64,000 bases of DNA, from assembly GCF_003201875.1 (NCBI RefSeq), contig NZ_QJKD01000007.1:1-64000 (forward strand), given 5' to 3'. Positions 44,448 through 52,780 of the stretch are shown in pieces. The notes beneath the pieces were generated by a model. The model saw only the letters and a list, made by a program, of their open reading frames with translations, did no database searches and was not told the DNA's origin. Every line of letters begins with the position of its first letter. Position 1 is the stretch's first letter. Both the position numbers and the translations under genes were made by a program. Origin of the DNA: Hungatella effluvii. Lineage in GTDB: Bacteria > Bacillota > Clostridia > Lachnospirales > Lachnospiraceae.

Positions 44448-45341
44448 GTGAAATACTTAAAAAAGCTTGCATACAGCAAAAAAGCGGCGCCTTACATATT
44501 TCTTATCCCATTCATTCTGTCGTTCCTGATCTTTAATTTATATCCGATTATCAGCTCCTTTTTAATGAGCTTTCAGAAACTGAAGGGATTTAACAGCTTT
44601 ACCTGGGTGGGACTGAACAACTATAAAAATTTATGGAATAAAGATTTTTTCACGGCGGTTAAGACAACAACACTTGTGACGGCCGTCGAATGTGTTGTAC
44701 TTACTGTGTTTCCGTTGATTTTGGCAGTTGTACTCAACACAGGACTTTTTAAGCGAAAAAATTTTTTCAGGGCGGTATTTTTTATTCCAACACTGGCCTC
44801 GACGATTGTGGCAGGTATCGTATTCCGGATGTTGTTTTCCGACTCCGGCAATGCGTTTATGAACTCACTGTTAAATGTGTTTGGAATCGAGTCACAGAAC
44901 TTCATGCTGAATTATAAATGGAGTATTACCCTGATGGTGGTCTTAAGCACCTGGAAAAGCGCTGGGCTGTATATGATCTATTTCCTGTCGGGCCTCCAGA
45001 CAATTCCAAGGGATGTCTATGAGTCGGCCGAGATTGACGGGGCCGGTGAATTTAAGAAACTGCTTTATATTACGATTCCCCTGCTAAAACCAATTATTAT
45101 CTACGTCTTTACCATACTGATCTTCGAAGGGTACCGTACCTTCGGGGAGAGCTACGTATTCTGGAAAGAATCCATGCCGGGAAACCTGGGGATGACAATT
45201 GTCAGATATCTGTACCAACAGGGCTTTACGTATGGAAATCTGGGATTCGGTTCTGCAATCGGATTCGTCCTTCTTGGTATTGTGCTCATTATTAACCTCT
45301 TACAGCTTAAAGGATTTGGGCTTTTCAGAGACGACGATTAG
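44448..45341 (+). CDS. sugar ABC transporter permease, MalF/UgpA type
   Basis: 297 residues, six helices. GTG start, with AAGGAG at 44434-44439; an ATG at 44443 is in another frame. EAA-type loop ESAEIDGAGEFKKLLYITIP, near residues 189-208. The frame ends 11 bases before the second permease. Confidence 0.92.
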   Translation: MKYLKKLAYSKKAAPYIFLIPFILSFLIFNLYPIISSFLMSFQKLKGFNSFTWVGLNNYKNLWNKDFFTAVKTTTLVTAVECVVLTVFPLILAVVLNTGLFKRKNFFRAVFFIPTLASTIVAGIVFRMLFSDSGNAFMNSLLNVFGIESQNFMLNYKWSITLMVVLSTWKSAGLYMIYFLSGLQTIPRDVYESAEIDGAGEFKKLLYITIPLLKPIIIYVFTILIFEGYRTFGESYVFWKESMPGNLGMTIVRYLYQQGFTYGNLGFGSAIGFVLLGIVLIINLLQLKGFGLFRDDD

Positions 45342-45352
45342 GGGGATTTAAA

Positions 45353-46186
45353 ATGAAAAAAACAATTATACGGTTTGTGGTGAGAAGTTTGTTTCTCCTG
45401 CTGGCAGTGATGATGCTATTCCCCATATATTTTATGGTAATAGCCTCTTTAAAGCCTACCAGTGCACTTTTTAAAAATGGAATCGCCATGGTCTGGCAGT
45501 TTGATAATCTCTCTATACAGAATTATATCTATACAGTGACAACAAAGTCTGGAATTTACTTAAAATGGTATGGGAACAGTATTTTGGTTATGGCTGTATC
45601 GACGGTGCTCTCCTTATTCTTCTCATCTATGGGAGGGTATGCGCTGGGAGCGTATAAATTTAAGGGAAAAAAGTTTCTGTTTACTCTTACTATGATTGTC
45701 ATGATGATACCGTTGGAAATTCTTCTTATCCCGTTATATCGCATGATTATAAACATGAAGCTGATCAATACAAAGACTGGTTCCATTCTCCCCTTCCTGA
45801 TTCAGCCTACGGCCATGTTTTTCTTCCAGCAGTTTGTATCCGGAATCAGTAAGGATTATATGGATGCGGCCCGAGTAGACGGCTGTACTGAGTTTGGCAT
45901 CTATTTTAAGATTATGACTCCTCTGATGCGCCCGGCCTTCGGCGCAATGACCATTCTGCTGGCATTGCGCAACTGGAACGCATTTCTGTGGCCTCTCATT
46001 GTGTTTACCACGGATTCTGCCTACACACTTCCCGTGGGACTTGCTTCTTTAATCAGCTCTTATGGAAATAATTATGAATTCCTGATTCCGGGAGCAGTAT
46101 GTGCGCTGATACCTCTGGTCATCATATTTCTGTTCAACCAGAATCAGTTTGTGGAAGGCCTGTCGGCAGGAGGTGTAAAGGGATGA
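45353..46186 (+). CDS. sugar ABC transporter permease, MalG/UgpE type
   Basis: 277 residues, six helices. EAA-type loop DAARVDGCTEFGIYFKIMTP (near 168-187). Ends with FVEGLSAGGVKG. The stop codon overlaps the start of the kinase gene (ATGA), so transport and catabolism are coupled in one message. Again no ATPase gene. Confidence 0.92.
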   Translation: MKKTIIRFVVRSLFLLLAVMMLFPIYFMVIASLKPTSALFKNGIAMVWQFDNLSIQNYIYTVTTKSGIYLKWYGNSILVMAVSTVLSLFFSSMGGYALGAYKFKGKKFLFTLTMIVMMIPLEILLIPLYRMIINMKLINTKTGSILPFLIQPTAMFFFQQFVSGISKDYMDAARVDGCTEFGIYFKIMTPLMRPAFGAMTILLALRNWNAFLWPLIVFTTDSAYTLPVGLASLISSYGNNYEFLIPGAVCALIPLVIIFLFNQNQFVEGLSAGGVKG

Positions 46187-47340
46187 AAAGAACTGTGGTT
46201 GCCGGGTCTCTTGTACTGGATATTCTGCCGGTATTTCCGCACGCTGTAACATCTGATATGCTGCTGGCAGAGGGAAAGGTAACGGAGTGTCAGGGGATGC
46301 GTATCTACATGGGAGGCGAAGTGGGGAATACGGGAATTGCTCTGCATCGGTTGGGGGAACCGGTGTTTCTCATAAGTAAGACAGGGGACGATGGAGCAGG
46401 ATTCCTGATCCGGGAAATGATGAAAAAGGAAGGCGTTCCTTCACTTATTATGGAGGCAGGGGGTATCTCTTCCACCGCGAGTATCGCTTTGGCGGTTCCG
46501 GGAAGAGATAAAAGTACAATTCACAGCAGAGGGGCTTCCCAGACCTTTGTGGCGGATGATATTCAGGGGGATTTGCTGAAGGAGGCGGACTGGTTTCATT
46601 TTGGATATCCTACTTCTATGAAAACTCTGTATGATCGGAATGGAGAAGAATTTATTCGGATGCTGAAAAAGGTGAAACAGTATGGGCTGGGAATATCGGT
46701 TGACATGAGTCTTCCTGATTTAAATACGAATGCTGGTAAGACGGATTGGCTGCCGATTCTGGAGAAGGCGCTCCCGTATATTGATATTTTTATGCCAAGT
46801 ATAGAAGAGGCAGTCTTTCTGTTTATGCACCGGACATATCAGGAGATGGCAGCGCAATATCGGGGAAGGGATATGACGGAGGTGTTGGGTGAGGAGTTTA
46901 TTCTTACCATTGCGGACCGTGCGCTGGAAATGGGGACTAAGGCAGTTTTGTTAAAATGCGGAAAAAGAGGTATGGTATTAAAGACCGGAGAACACTGTCC
47001 CTGGGGGGAATCATGGAATGGCAGAGAACTGTGGTGCACGCCTTATAAGCCTGAAAAGATTCGTTCTGCTACAGGCGCAGGCGATACGGCGATAGCCGGA
47101 TTTTTAAACTCTTTTAGACGGGGCTGTACGCCGGAAAAGGCGCTTGATATGGCTGCGTTTACTGCTCTTAGATGTATGGAATCTTATGATACCGTGAGTA
47201 GAATCGGTACTTATCAGGAGATGGAAGCGATAAAGAAAGAGGCGGGGGAGCGGTTAAACGGGCCGGATAGCAGTGTGTGGACGTATTGTATGGAATCCGG
47301 ATGCTATGTGGGGAAAAATGACAGAAGAAAGGCGAGATAA
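46183..47340 (+). CDS. PfkB-family carbohydrate kinase
   Basis: 385 residues, ribokinase fold. N-terminal sugar region with MGGEVGNTGIALHRLG (glycine loop, about 46-61) and the C-terminal catalytic motif ATGAGDTAIAGFLNS (Asp base near 308). AGGAGGTG precedes the ATG at 46183; a much longer frame opening at 46099 runs inside the permease and is not credible. Longer than ribokinase by about 70 residues, with an extra loop at about 215-260. It probably phosphorylates the imported sugar or the monosaccharide set free by GH43. Followed by a class II aldolase three bases later. Confidence 0.9.
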   Translation: MKRTVVAGSLVLDILPVFPHAVTSDMLLAEGKVTECQGMRIYMGGEVGNTGIALHRLGEPVFLISKTGDDGAGFLIREMMKKEGVPSLIMEAGGISSTASIALAVPGRDKSTIHSRGASQTFVADDIQGDLLKEADWFHFGYPTSMKTLYDRNGEEFIRMLKKVKQYGLGISVDMSLPDLNTNAGKTDWLPILEKALPYIDIFMPSIEEAVFLFMHRTYQEMAAQYRGRDMTEVLGEEFILTIADRALEMGTKAVLLKCGKRGMVLKTGEHCPWGESWNGRELWCTPYKPEKIRSATGAGDTAIAGFLNSFRRGCTPEKALDMAAFTALRCMESYDTVSRIGTYQEMEAIKKEAGERLNGPDSSVWTYCMESGCYVGKNDRRKAR

Positions 47341-47343
47341 ACG

Positions 47344-48228
47344 ATGTATGTATCAATGAAACCTATTTTAGAGCATGCTCATATTCATGGATATGCGGTT
47401 ATGGCGATGAACAGTATCAACATGGAGATGGTACGGGCTGCAGTAAATGCCGCCCAGGCAGAACATTCTGCGGTTATCATTAACATTGGAATGGGACAGA
47501 TGAAAAATCACGCACATCCGGAAGATATGGTACCCATGATCCGGCGGCTGGCGGGGCGTGCTTTGGTACCTGTAGCTTTAAATCTGGATCATGGACAGGA
47601 CTTCACCTTTATCTGTGAGTGCATGAAACGGGGATTTTCGAGCATTATGATAGATGCCTCCGCGCTTCCGTATGAGGAGAATATAGCCAGGACCCGTCTG
47701 GTTTGTGAAATGGCGCATCCATTAGGGATCTGCGTGGAGGGAGAGCTGGGCCATGTCGGCCAGGCCGCGGACGGTGATGACGAAAATGGCGGGCTCTATA
47801 CGGAGCCTGGTCAGGCGAAAGAGTTTGCAGACAGAACCGGTGTCGATGCACTTGCAGTGGCAGTAGGAACTGCGCATGGGAATTATCCGAAAGGAAAGAC
47901 ACCTAAACTGGATTTTGAAAGAATACGTCTTTTAAAAAAGATTCTTAACATGCCCCTTGTACTGCATGGCGGTTCAGGTGCAGGAGAAGAGAATTTAAAG
48001 AAAGCTGTAGCATGCGGTATTAATAAGGTGAATGTGTGTACGGATGCATTTGGCATAGGGATCCAGTCAATCGAGAAGCAGATAAATGAAAATCCGGGAG
48101 TGGATTATATGCATCTCTGCATGGGGGTGGAGGAAGAATTGACCAACTATATAAGAACGTTTATGAGAACAATCGGATCTTCCGGACAATACTATTTCGG
48201 AGAAGGTCCCTTGTCGGGAAATGAATAA
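47344..48228 (+). CDS. class II fructose-bisphosphate-type aldolase
   Basis: Zinc-dependent aldolase of 294 residues. NLDHG (about 81-85) supplies the catalytic Asp and a metal His; VEGELGHVG and VGTAHGNYP (about 179-187) and LHGGSGAG (about 210) give the remaining metal and phosphate contacts. It should split a ketose phosphate into dihydroxyacetone phosphate and an aldehyde. With the PfkB kinase it forms a kinase-aldolase pair. The substrate could be a ketohexose-1,6-bisphosphate such as tagatose or a ketopentose phosphate. Confidence 0.9.
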   Translation: MYVSMKPILEHAHIHGYAVMAMNSINMEMVRAAVNAAQAEHSAVIINIGMGQMKNHAHPEDMVPMIRRLAGRALVPVALNLDHGQDFTFICECMKRGFSSIMIDASALPYEENIARTRLVCEMAHPLGICVEGELGHVGQAADGDDENGGLYTEPGQAKEFADRTGVDALAVAVGTAHGNYPKGKTPKLDFERIRLLKKILNMPLVLHGGSGAGEENLKKAVACGINKVNVCTDAFGIGIQSIEKQINENPGVDYMHLCMGVEEELTNYIRTFMRTIGSSGQYYFGEGPLSGNE

Positions 48229-48247
48229 ATAAGACACCTAAAAACAC

Positions 48248-48276
48248 TTGAAAAACAGCCCCAATCCACCTATACT
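48248..48276 (+). promoter_or_regulatory. promoter of the flavoprotein gene
   Basis: TTGAAA (48248-48253), 17-bp spacer, TATACT (48271-48276). Confidence 0.8.
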
Positions 48277-48322
48277 AATCATAGAAGCATCGTGGCAGGT
48301 CAGCGGAGAAGGAGGCTTTAAT

Positions 48323-48850
48323 ATGAACATTTTAGTAGTAACTGGAAGCCCGAGAAAAGGCGGTAACACAGAGATACTGGCAGATGCGTTTGCCCAGGCC
48401 GCAAAGGAGAGCGGCCACGAGGTGACCGTGCGGAAGTTAAGCCGGCTGAAGGTAGGCCCCTGTCTGGCCTGCGAGTACTGTTTTACCCATGACGGCGTCT
48501 GTGTGCAGAATGATGATATGAATGAGATTTTGCTGGATGTACATAAGGCGGATATGCTGGTGCTGGCATCGCCCATCTACTGGTTCGATATCTCGGCGCA
48601 GATCAAGTGTTTTATCGACCGGATGTATGCGTGTGCCAAAACGGGATTTCACATCACTTCGGCGGCCATGTTGCTGGATTCCGGCTCACCGGGGGTCTAT
48701 AACGCAGCCCAGGCCCAGTTAAAGGACATCTGCGATTACCTGAAGTGGGAGAATAAAGGAGCTTTTACGGCGCCTGGTATGGTAGAGAAGGGAAGTATCT
48801 ATCAGTCCGCGGCGCTTGCACAGGTCAGGACGTTTGCAGAGAATCTGTAG
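48323..48850 (+). CDS. flavodoxin-fold NAD(P)H oxidoreductase, iron-sulfur flavoprotein type
   Basis: 175 residues. GSPRKGGNTEIL (8-19) is the FMN-phosphate loop of the NADPH-dependent FMN reductase family. A compact cysteine motif C-x2-C-x2-C-x6-C (CLACEYCFTHDGVC, about 49-62) is the signature of iron-sulfur flavoproteins. ASPIYWFDISAQ (about 88-99) lines the flavin. AAGGAGG gives the start at 48323. Probably a redox-stress or electron-shuttle protein; no functional partner lies next to it. Confidence 0.85.
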   Translation: MNILVVTGSPRKGGNTEILADAFAQAAKESGHEVTVRKLSRLKVGPCLACEYCFTHDGVCVQNDDMNEILLDVHKADMLVLASPIYWFDISAQIKCFIDRMYACAKTGFHITSAAMLLDSGSPGVYNAAQAQLKDICDYLKWENKGAFTAPGMVEKGSIYQSAALAQVRTFAENL

Positions 48851-48856
48851 GCATGG

Positions 48857-48898
48857 GGCCGGTATCCATATGGATGCCGGCCTTTCCTATTTTATTTT
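48857..48898 (+). terminator. terminator after the flavoprotein gene
   Basis: GGCCGG-T-ATCC...GGAT-G-CCGGCC hairpin (48857-48882) followed by TTTCCTATTTTATTTTT. Confidence 0.8.
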
Positions 48899-48909
48899 TA
48901 TATTTACCA

Positions 48910-49311
48910 TCACCGAATCAACTGAATACTGCCAATAACAGGCAGCTTCTTCTTCTGCCCCTGAAAGGCGGACACAATTCCCATAACAGCCAGAATCAGA
49001 ACGACGCAGTTTAAAAGATCGCCAATTAAAGTCATGTGCGGAATAAAAGAGATGCAGCCGAACAGAATGTTTGCGATCAACAGAACCAATCCCTGGTTCA
49101 GATGAAAACGGACAAAAGAATCTTTTCCGGCAGCAAGAGCCGGGATGATGATCAGAATACTTAAGTAAGAGAGACAGGCATAGAGTTTTGAAAATTTTGC
49201 CGGTGCATTCTCGTGATTTAAATCGTGAGTTAACCGGCAGGGTTTGTTCCGGATTCGCTTTTGCAGCATGTAAGTATATGTGTCTGTCGGCACGGCTCTA
49301 AAAAAATCCAT
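48910..49311 (-). CDS. small membrane protein (DUF4870/Tic20-like topology)
   Basis: About 133 residues from ATG 49311, which has AGGAAA upstream. The N-terminal 50 residues are polar and basic. Three hydrophobic segments follow, with KLYACLSYLSILIIIPALAA, a loop with HLNQGLVLLIANI and a last helix near 105-125. The KxxxxLSY..ILI...FHxNQGL pattern resembles DUF4870-type proteins of unknown function. Neighbour of an SOS-box-like palindrome, but the box lies 80 bp upstream. Confidence 0.6.
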   Translation of the reverse strand: MDFFRAVPTDTYTYMLQKRIRNKPCRLTHDLNHENAPAKFSKLYACLSYLSILIIIPALAAGKDSFVRFHLNQGLVLLIANILFGCISFIPHMTLIGDLLNCVVLILAVMGIVSAFQGQKKKLPVIGSIQLIR

Positions 49312-49390
49312 TGTCAGTTTCCTGACTGTAACATAGTAAATCATCTGAAATAGTACTTGAAATAGTCAGACATTTTTCTATACAAAAACA

Positions 49391-49402
49391 GAACATATGT
49401 TC
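49391..49402. promoter_or_regulatory. LexA (SOS) box-like palindrome
   Basis: GAACATATGTTC, a perfect palindrome matching the Firmicute GAAC-N4-GTTC LexA consensus. It lies 11 bp upstream of the -35 of the tnpA promoter and within the probable left end of the IS element. It might instead be a left-end hairpin recognised by TnpA. Confidence 0.5.
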
Positions 49403-49412
49403 GAAGATTCTA

Positions 49413-49441
49413 TTGCACAATTCATGCACATATGATATAAT
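49413..49441 (+). promoter_or_regulatory. tnpA promoter
   Basis: TTGCAC (49413-49418), 17-bp spacer, TATAAT (49436-49441). The expected start of transcription falls at or within a base or two of the ATG at 49448 and no Shine-Dalgarno is visible, so the mRNA may be leaderless. Confidence 0.6.
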
Positions 49442-49447
49442 TGATTT

Positions 49448-49876
49448 ATGGAAAAAGTATATGAAATATCAGAGGAAACAAAATTAACATATGGTCGTGG
49501 ATATGTATATTCTTTACAGTACCATCTTATCTGGTGTACCAAATATCGGAAGAAGGTATTAACAGATGGAATCGATATTCAATGTAAGGTGATGCTGACA
49601 GAACTGGCGGACCAGTATTCTTTTCAGATCCTGGCGATGGAGGTTATGCTGGATCACATTCATCTGCTCCTGGACTGCCGCCCACAGTTCCTGATATCAG
49701 ACATGGTCAAAATCATGAAGGGAAACCTGGCCAGAAGGCTGTTCTTAGACCATCCGGAATGAAAGAAACAGTTGTGGGGAGGCCATCTCTGGAATCCATC
49801 TTACTGCGCAGTGACTGTCAGTGACAGAAGCCATGAACAGGTGAAACACTATATTGATTCCCAAAAAGAACGGTAA
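49448..49876 (+). pseudogene. tnpA: IS200-type transposase TnpA, interrupted by a stop codon
   Basis: Y1 HUH single-strand transposase. The first 104 residues include the WCTKYRKKVL region and the HUH motif HIHLLL (about 70-75). A TGA at 49760-49762 then ends the frame. The same frame continues without further stops as KKQLWGGHLWNPSY onward to VKHYIDSQKER and TAA at 49874. The catalytic Tyr (in HYIDSQ) is in this second part, so the stop separates the two halves of the active site. Inactive unless the stop is read through. Confidence 0.85.
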
Positions 49877-49890
49877 CGGGGGGAAAGAGG

Positions 49891-51006
49891 ATGAACAGGG
49901 CTTATAAGTATCGTGTCTATCCGACTGCAGAACAGGAACAGCTTTTGATGGATACATTTGGAAGCTGCCGGTTTGTTTATAATCATTATCTGGCCCTGCA
50001 GTCGGAGAACTATCAGCAGGGCAAGGCATACAGGAATAAGACTGTCTGCAATAACGACTGCAACCGAATTCTCAAACAGGAGCAGCCATGGCTAAAACAA
50101 GTGGATAAATTTGCCCTGACGAATGCCATCTATGCGCTGGATTCGGCGTACCAGAGATTTTTCAGGAGACAGGGCGGTTATCCCAGATTCAAGAGCAGGC
50201 ATCACAGCCGTATGTCCTACACTACGAACTATACGAATGGAAATATTGCCGTACTGGCTGGTGAGATCAAGCTGCCAAAGCTTGGGAAGGTGGGGGCAGT
50301 TGTGCACAGAAGGGCACCGGAAGACTGGCGTCTGAAACAGGCCACGGTATCAAGGGAAAGTGACGGCAGTTATTATGTGTCAGTCCTTTACGAGTATGAG
50401 GCTGCGATTATGCCGCAGGCAGTTAATCCAGAGCAAGTGATTGGACTGGACTATAAATCGGACGGATTGTATATGGACTCAGAAGGCAGGTGCTGTGGCA
50501 TGCCTCATTATTATAGAAAGAACCAGAAGAAGCTGACAAAGGCGCAGAGGAAGCTGAAAGCGAAGCTGCTGCAGTCAGTAAATTACCGGAAACAGCAGAA
50601 GAAAATTGCCCGTATTGCAAAAAAGGCAGCCAATCAGAGAAAAGATTATCTGCACAAAAAATCAACTGAGATAGCCAATCGGTACGATTTAGTGTGTGTG
50701 GAAGACTTAAGCTTGAGGGCGCTGGCAAACAGAGGGTTCGGGAACGGAAAAGCGACCATGGATAACGGGTATGGATCATTTCTTACGATGCTAAAGTACA
50801 AACTGGAGGAGAGAGGAAAGCGTCTGATCCGCATCGAAAAGTGGTATGCATCCTCGAAGACCTGTAGCCGTTGCGGCGCGGTCAAGATGATGCCGTTATC
50901 GGTCCGCCGTTATGAGTGCAACTGTGGAATGAGCATGGACAGAGATTTAAACGCTGCGATCAATATCAGAAACAGAGGGTATGAGATATATCTAAAGGCA
51001 GCATAG
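49891..51006 (+). CDS. tnpB: TnpB, RNA-guided nuclease of IS605 family
   Basis: 371 residues, full length for TnpB. N-terminal OrfB helix-turn-helix region (YKYRVYPTAEQEQLLMDTFG), RuvC-like nuclease with Asp in IGLDYKSDGLY (about 190), Glu in CVEDLSLRAL (about 271) and Asp in MDRDLNAA (about 354), and a zinc finger CSRCG...CNCG between the last two. All three acidic residues are present, so the nuclease may be active. GGGGGAAAGAGG precedes the ATG. In characterised relatives the guide RNA is made from the 3' end of this gene and the IS right end. Confidence 0.92.
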   Translation: MNRAYKYRVYPTAEQEQLLMDTFGSCRFVYNHYLALQSENYQQGKAYRNKTVCNNDCNRILKQEQPWLKQVDKFALTNAIYALDSAYQRFFRRQGGYPRFKSRHHSRMSYTTNYTNGNIAVLAGEIKLPKLGKVGAVVHRRAPEDWRLKQATVSRESDGSYYVSVLYEYEAAIMPQAVNPEQVIGLDYKSDGLYMDSEGRCCGMPHYYRKNQKKLTKAQRKLKAKLLQSVNYRKQQKKIARIAKKAANQRKDYLHKKSTEIANRYDLVCVEDLSLRALANRGFGNGKATMDNGYGSFLTMLKYKLEERGKRLIRIEKWYASSKTCSRCGAVKMMPLSVRRYECNCGMSMDRDLNAAINIRNRGYEIYLKAA

Positions 51007-51144
51007 AAGTAATCATAACCTGTAGGGCCGGGACGGTCCGAACAGAATAATCAACGCCTGTGGAGCTGGCATAAGACCTGTTAGATAGAAGGGCAATTGG
51101 CGCTGAAACAGGAAGCTCGTGTATTTATACATGAGTATGTTCAC
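51007..51144 (+). ncRNA. probable omega-RNA 3' portion / IS right end
   Basis: In TnpB systems the reRNA (omega RNA) runs from the end of tnpB through the right end, and its guide is the flanking DNA. Here the region closes with hairpin CTCGTGTA-TTTA-TACATGAG (51116-51135) and TATGTTCAC. The guide would then begin at 51145 (TGTTTCATGG). The position is inferred by analogy. Confidence 0.5.
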
Positions 51145-51148
51145 TGTT

Positions 51149-52294
51149 TCATGGTAAGACCTTCCTTTCATGGCAGAGTGATTCATTAGCAGTTTTTATG
51201 CGATCCCGAATACAATGCACTCCTTTATGGGCCTGCATACCTCCCAGGCACTCCCGGTTGCATCCTGTGCAGGTGAAAATCCGGGAACCGGCACCTGAAG
51301 AGGTTTTCTTAACCCATTCGGGATCTGCGATCAGCTGGCGGCTCATGGCGGCCAGTTGGATTCGTCCTGATTTCAACTGTTCTTCCACGAAATCAGGAGA
51401 ACAGAGCCGCCCTACTCCGCAGACCGGTAAATCGGTCAGACGGCTGACCTCATCACAGAAGGGTAAAAAGCAGCCCTGACCGTGAAAATAGGGATGTGAG
51501 GCCGGCGGTATGGTATCGCTTAGGTCGGAATGGTTGGCCAGGGTGACGTGAAAGCTGTTCACGCCAGCCTGCTCTAAAAGCGGAACAAAGACCGGAAGCT
51601 CTTCCTTCAGCACTCCGGCGTTCCCATAATGGGGATCTTCCTGGCGGACTGCCAGCTTATAATCGATGGTCATATCGGGAAGTGTTTTCCGGACGGCGGC
51701 GACTGCTTCACAGGCAAAACGTGCCCGGTTCTCCGCGCTTCCTCCATACCGGTCTGTGCGCTGATTGTAAATGGAGGAAGAAAAACTTCCGCACATCCGG
51801 TCGCCGTGGATTTGAATGACATCAAACCCGGCATCCTTTGCTAAAACGGCCGCTTTGCCGAAGCCCTGTGTGATCTCGGCAATTCTTTTGTCGGTCAGGC
51901 CGGTTATATAGCCGGATACCGTATCGTTTAAAAGGACTCTCATCTCATCCGGTTTGATCTTTCCGGTGATCATGCCCGGCAGATATTTGATCAGACTGCG
52001 GAACTGCGAGTCCGACATGTGCAGCTGGGCGGCCGCCAGGGCGCCGTTTTTGTGAATCGTTTCCGTGATCCGGCGGTAACGGAGAAATCCTTTCCTGCTG
52101 TACAGGGACAGAAATGGACTCTTCAGCACAGGCACATCCCCGATGATGATCATGGCTGTTCCGCCCCGGGCGATGGCGCCCAGTTTTTCTAAGTACTCCT
52201 CTTCCTTAAGGCCCATGGAGGTGGGGGCGAAGATAATTCGGTTTTTCAGGGTTACATTTCCCAGTTTAAAAGGGCTGTTAATAGTCTCATACAT
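51149..52294 (-). CDS. OYE-family NADH:flavin oxidoreductase with Fe-S cysteines
   Basis: 381 residues: FMN TIM barrel of the 2,4-dienoyl-CoA reductase type. PTSMG near the start, IQIHGDRMCGSFSSS (about 160-174) with the catalytic His-x2 region altered, and YNQRTDRYGGS. After the barrel comes C-x2-C-x3-C-x11-C (CTGCNREC...HC, about 345-364), which would hold a 4Fe-4S cluster. The C-terminal FAD/NADPH domain of 2,4-dienoyl-CoA reductase is absent. The stop lies four bases from the IS right end. It overlaps the MarR gene by eight bases and is probably controlled by it. Confidence 0.85.
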   Translation of the reverse strand: MYETINSPFKLGNVTLKNRIIFAPTSMGLKEEEYLEKLGAIARGGTAMIIIGDVPVLKSPFLSLYSRKGFLRYRRITETIHKNGALAAAQLHMSDSQFRSLIKYLPGMITGKIKPDEMRVLLNDTVSGYITGLTDKRIAEITQGFGKAAVLAKDAGFDVIQIHGDRMCGSFSSSIYNQRTDRYGGSAENRARFACEAVAAVRKTLPDMTIDYKLAVRQEDPHYGNAGVLKEELPVFVPLLEQAGVNSFHVTLANHSDLSDTIPPASHPYFHGQGCFLPFCDEVSRLTDLPVCGVGRLCSPDFVEEQLKSGRIQLAAMSRQLIADPEWVKKTSSGAGSRIFTCTGCNRECLGGMQAHKGVHCIRDRIKTANESLCHERKVLP

Positions 52295-52724
52295 GGTTCT
52301 GCCCCCCTTTACTGCCTTCCCGGCTGCAGACGCGCCGGAGCAATTCCAAAAGCTGTTCTCTCTGCCCGTCGTTCAAGTTCCGGCAGACGATCTCGTCCCA
52401 GTCATGAAGCAGAGTGTGAAGTTCCTTGAAAATGACTTCCCCCTGCACTGTAAGCGTTAAATGGTAATGCCGGTGATCCACGGTGTCGCGGGTGCGGACT
52501 GCGTAGCCTAACTGTTCCAGTTTGCCAATGCACCGGGTCACATGCCCGTTGTCTGCCCTGAGAAAATGGGCGGCATCACTGAGTGAACAACCGGGATTTT
52601 TACCAATGTAAATAATATAATAAAACAGGCCATCCGTAAGACCGTACTGCTTGAGTCTAGCATCGGAATAGGCATTTAAATCTTTTCTTAGGGCAGTAAT
52701 ATAATAAGCGAGAGAATCTGGCAT
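52287..52724 (-). CDS. MarR-family regulator
   Basis: 145 residues from ATG 52724, chosen because AAGGAG lies nine bases upstream; a longer frame from 52742 includes this site. Winged helix with CSLSDAAHFLRADNGHVTRC (about 49-68) as the DNA-reading part and DTVDHRHYHLTLT as the wing. First gene of a two-gene unit with the OYE enzyme. Two TTGAC-N3-GTCAA palindromes lie upstream and are the likely autoregulatory operators. Confidence 0.88.
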   Translation of the reverse strand: MPDSLAYYITALRKDLNAYSDARLKQYGLTDGLFYYIIYIGKNPGCSLSDAAHFLRADNGHVTRCIGKLEQLGYAVRTRDTVDHRHYHLTLTVQGEVIFKELHTLLHDWDEIVCRNLNDGQREQLLELLRRVCSREGSKGGQNHV

Positions 52725-52780
52725 GGGAAGCGCTCCTTTCAATTTTCAATCTAACTTTCAATTAAAACTTAAAAATAAGC

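Larger units (their letters stand above)
49380..51144 (+). mobile_element. IS200/IS605-family insertion sequence
   Basis: Contains a Y1 transposase gene with an in-frame stop and an intact tnpB in the same direction. The right end is read as the hairpin 51116-51135 plus the TTCAC at 51140-51144. The left end is only approximate, near 49380. There are no inverted repeats or target duplication, as expected for this family. Confidence 0.75.

Noticed and set aside
46099..46182. Longer start for the PfkB kinase
   Set aside because: The extension lies within the permease gene and reads hydrophilic nonsense; the ATG at 46183 has AGGAGGTG and the normal N-terminus of the family.
51149..52294. OYE gene considered truncated by the IS605 insertion
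   Set aside because: The stop codon lies before the IS end, and no missing C-terminal half is found on the far side of the element, so the short form is probably natural.
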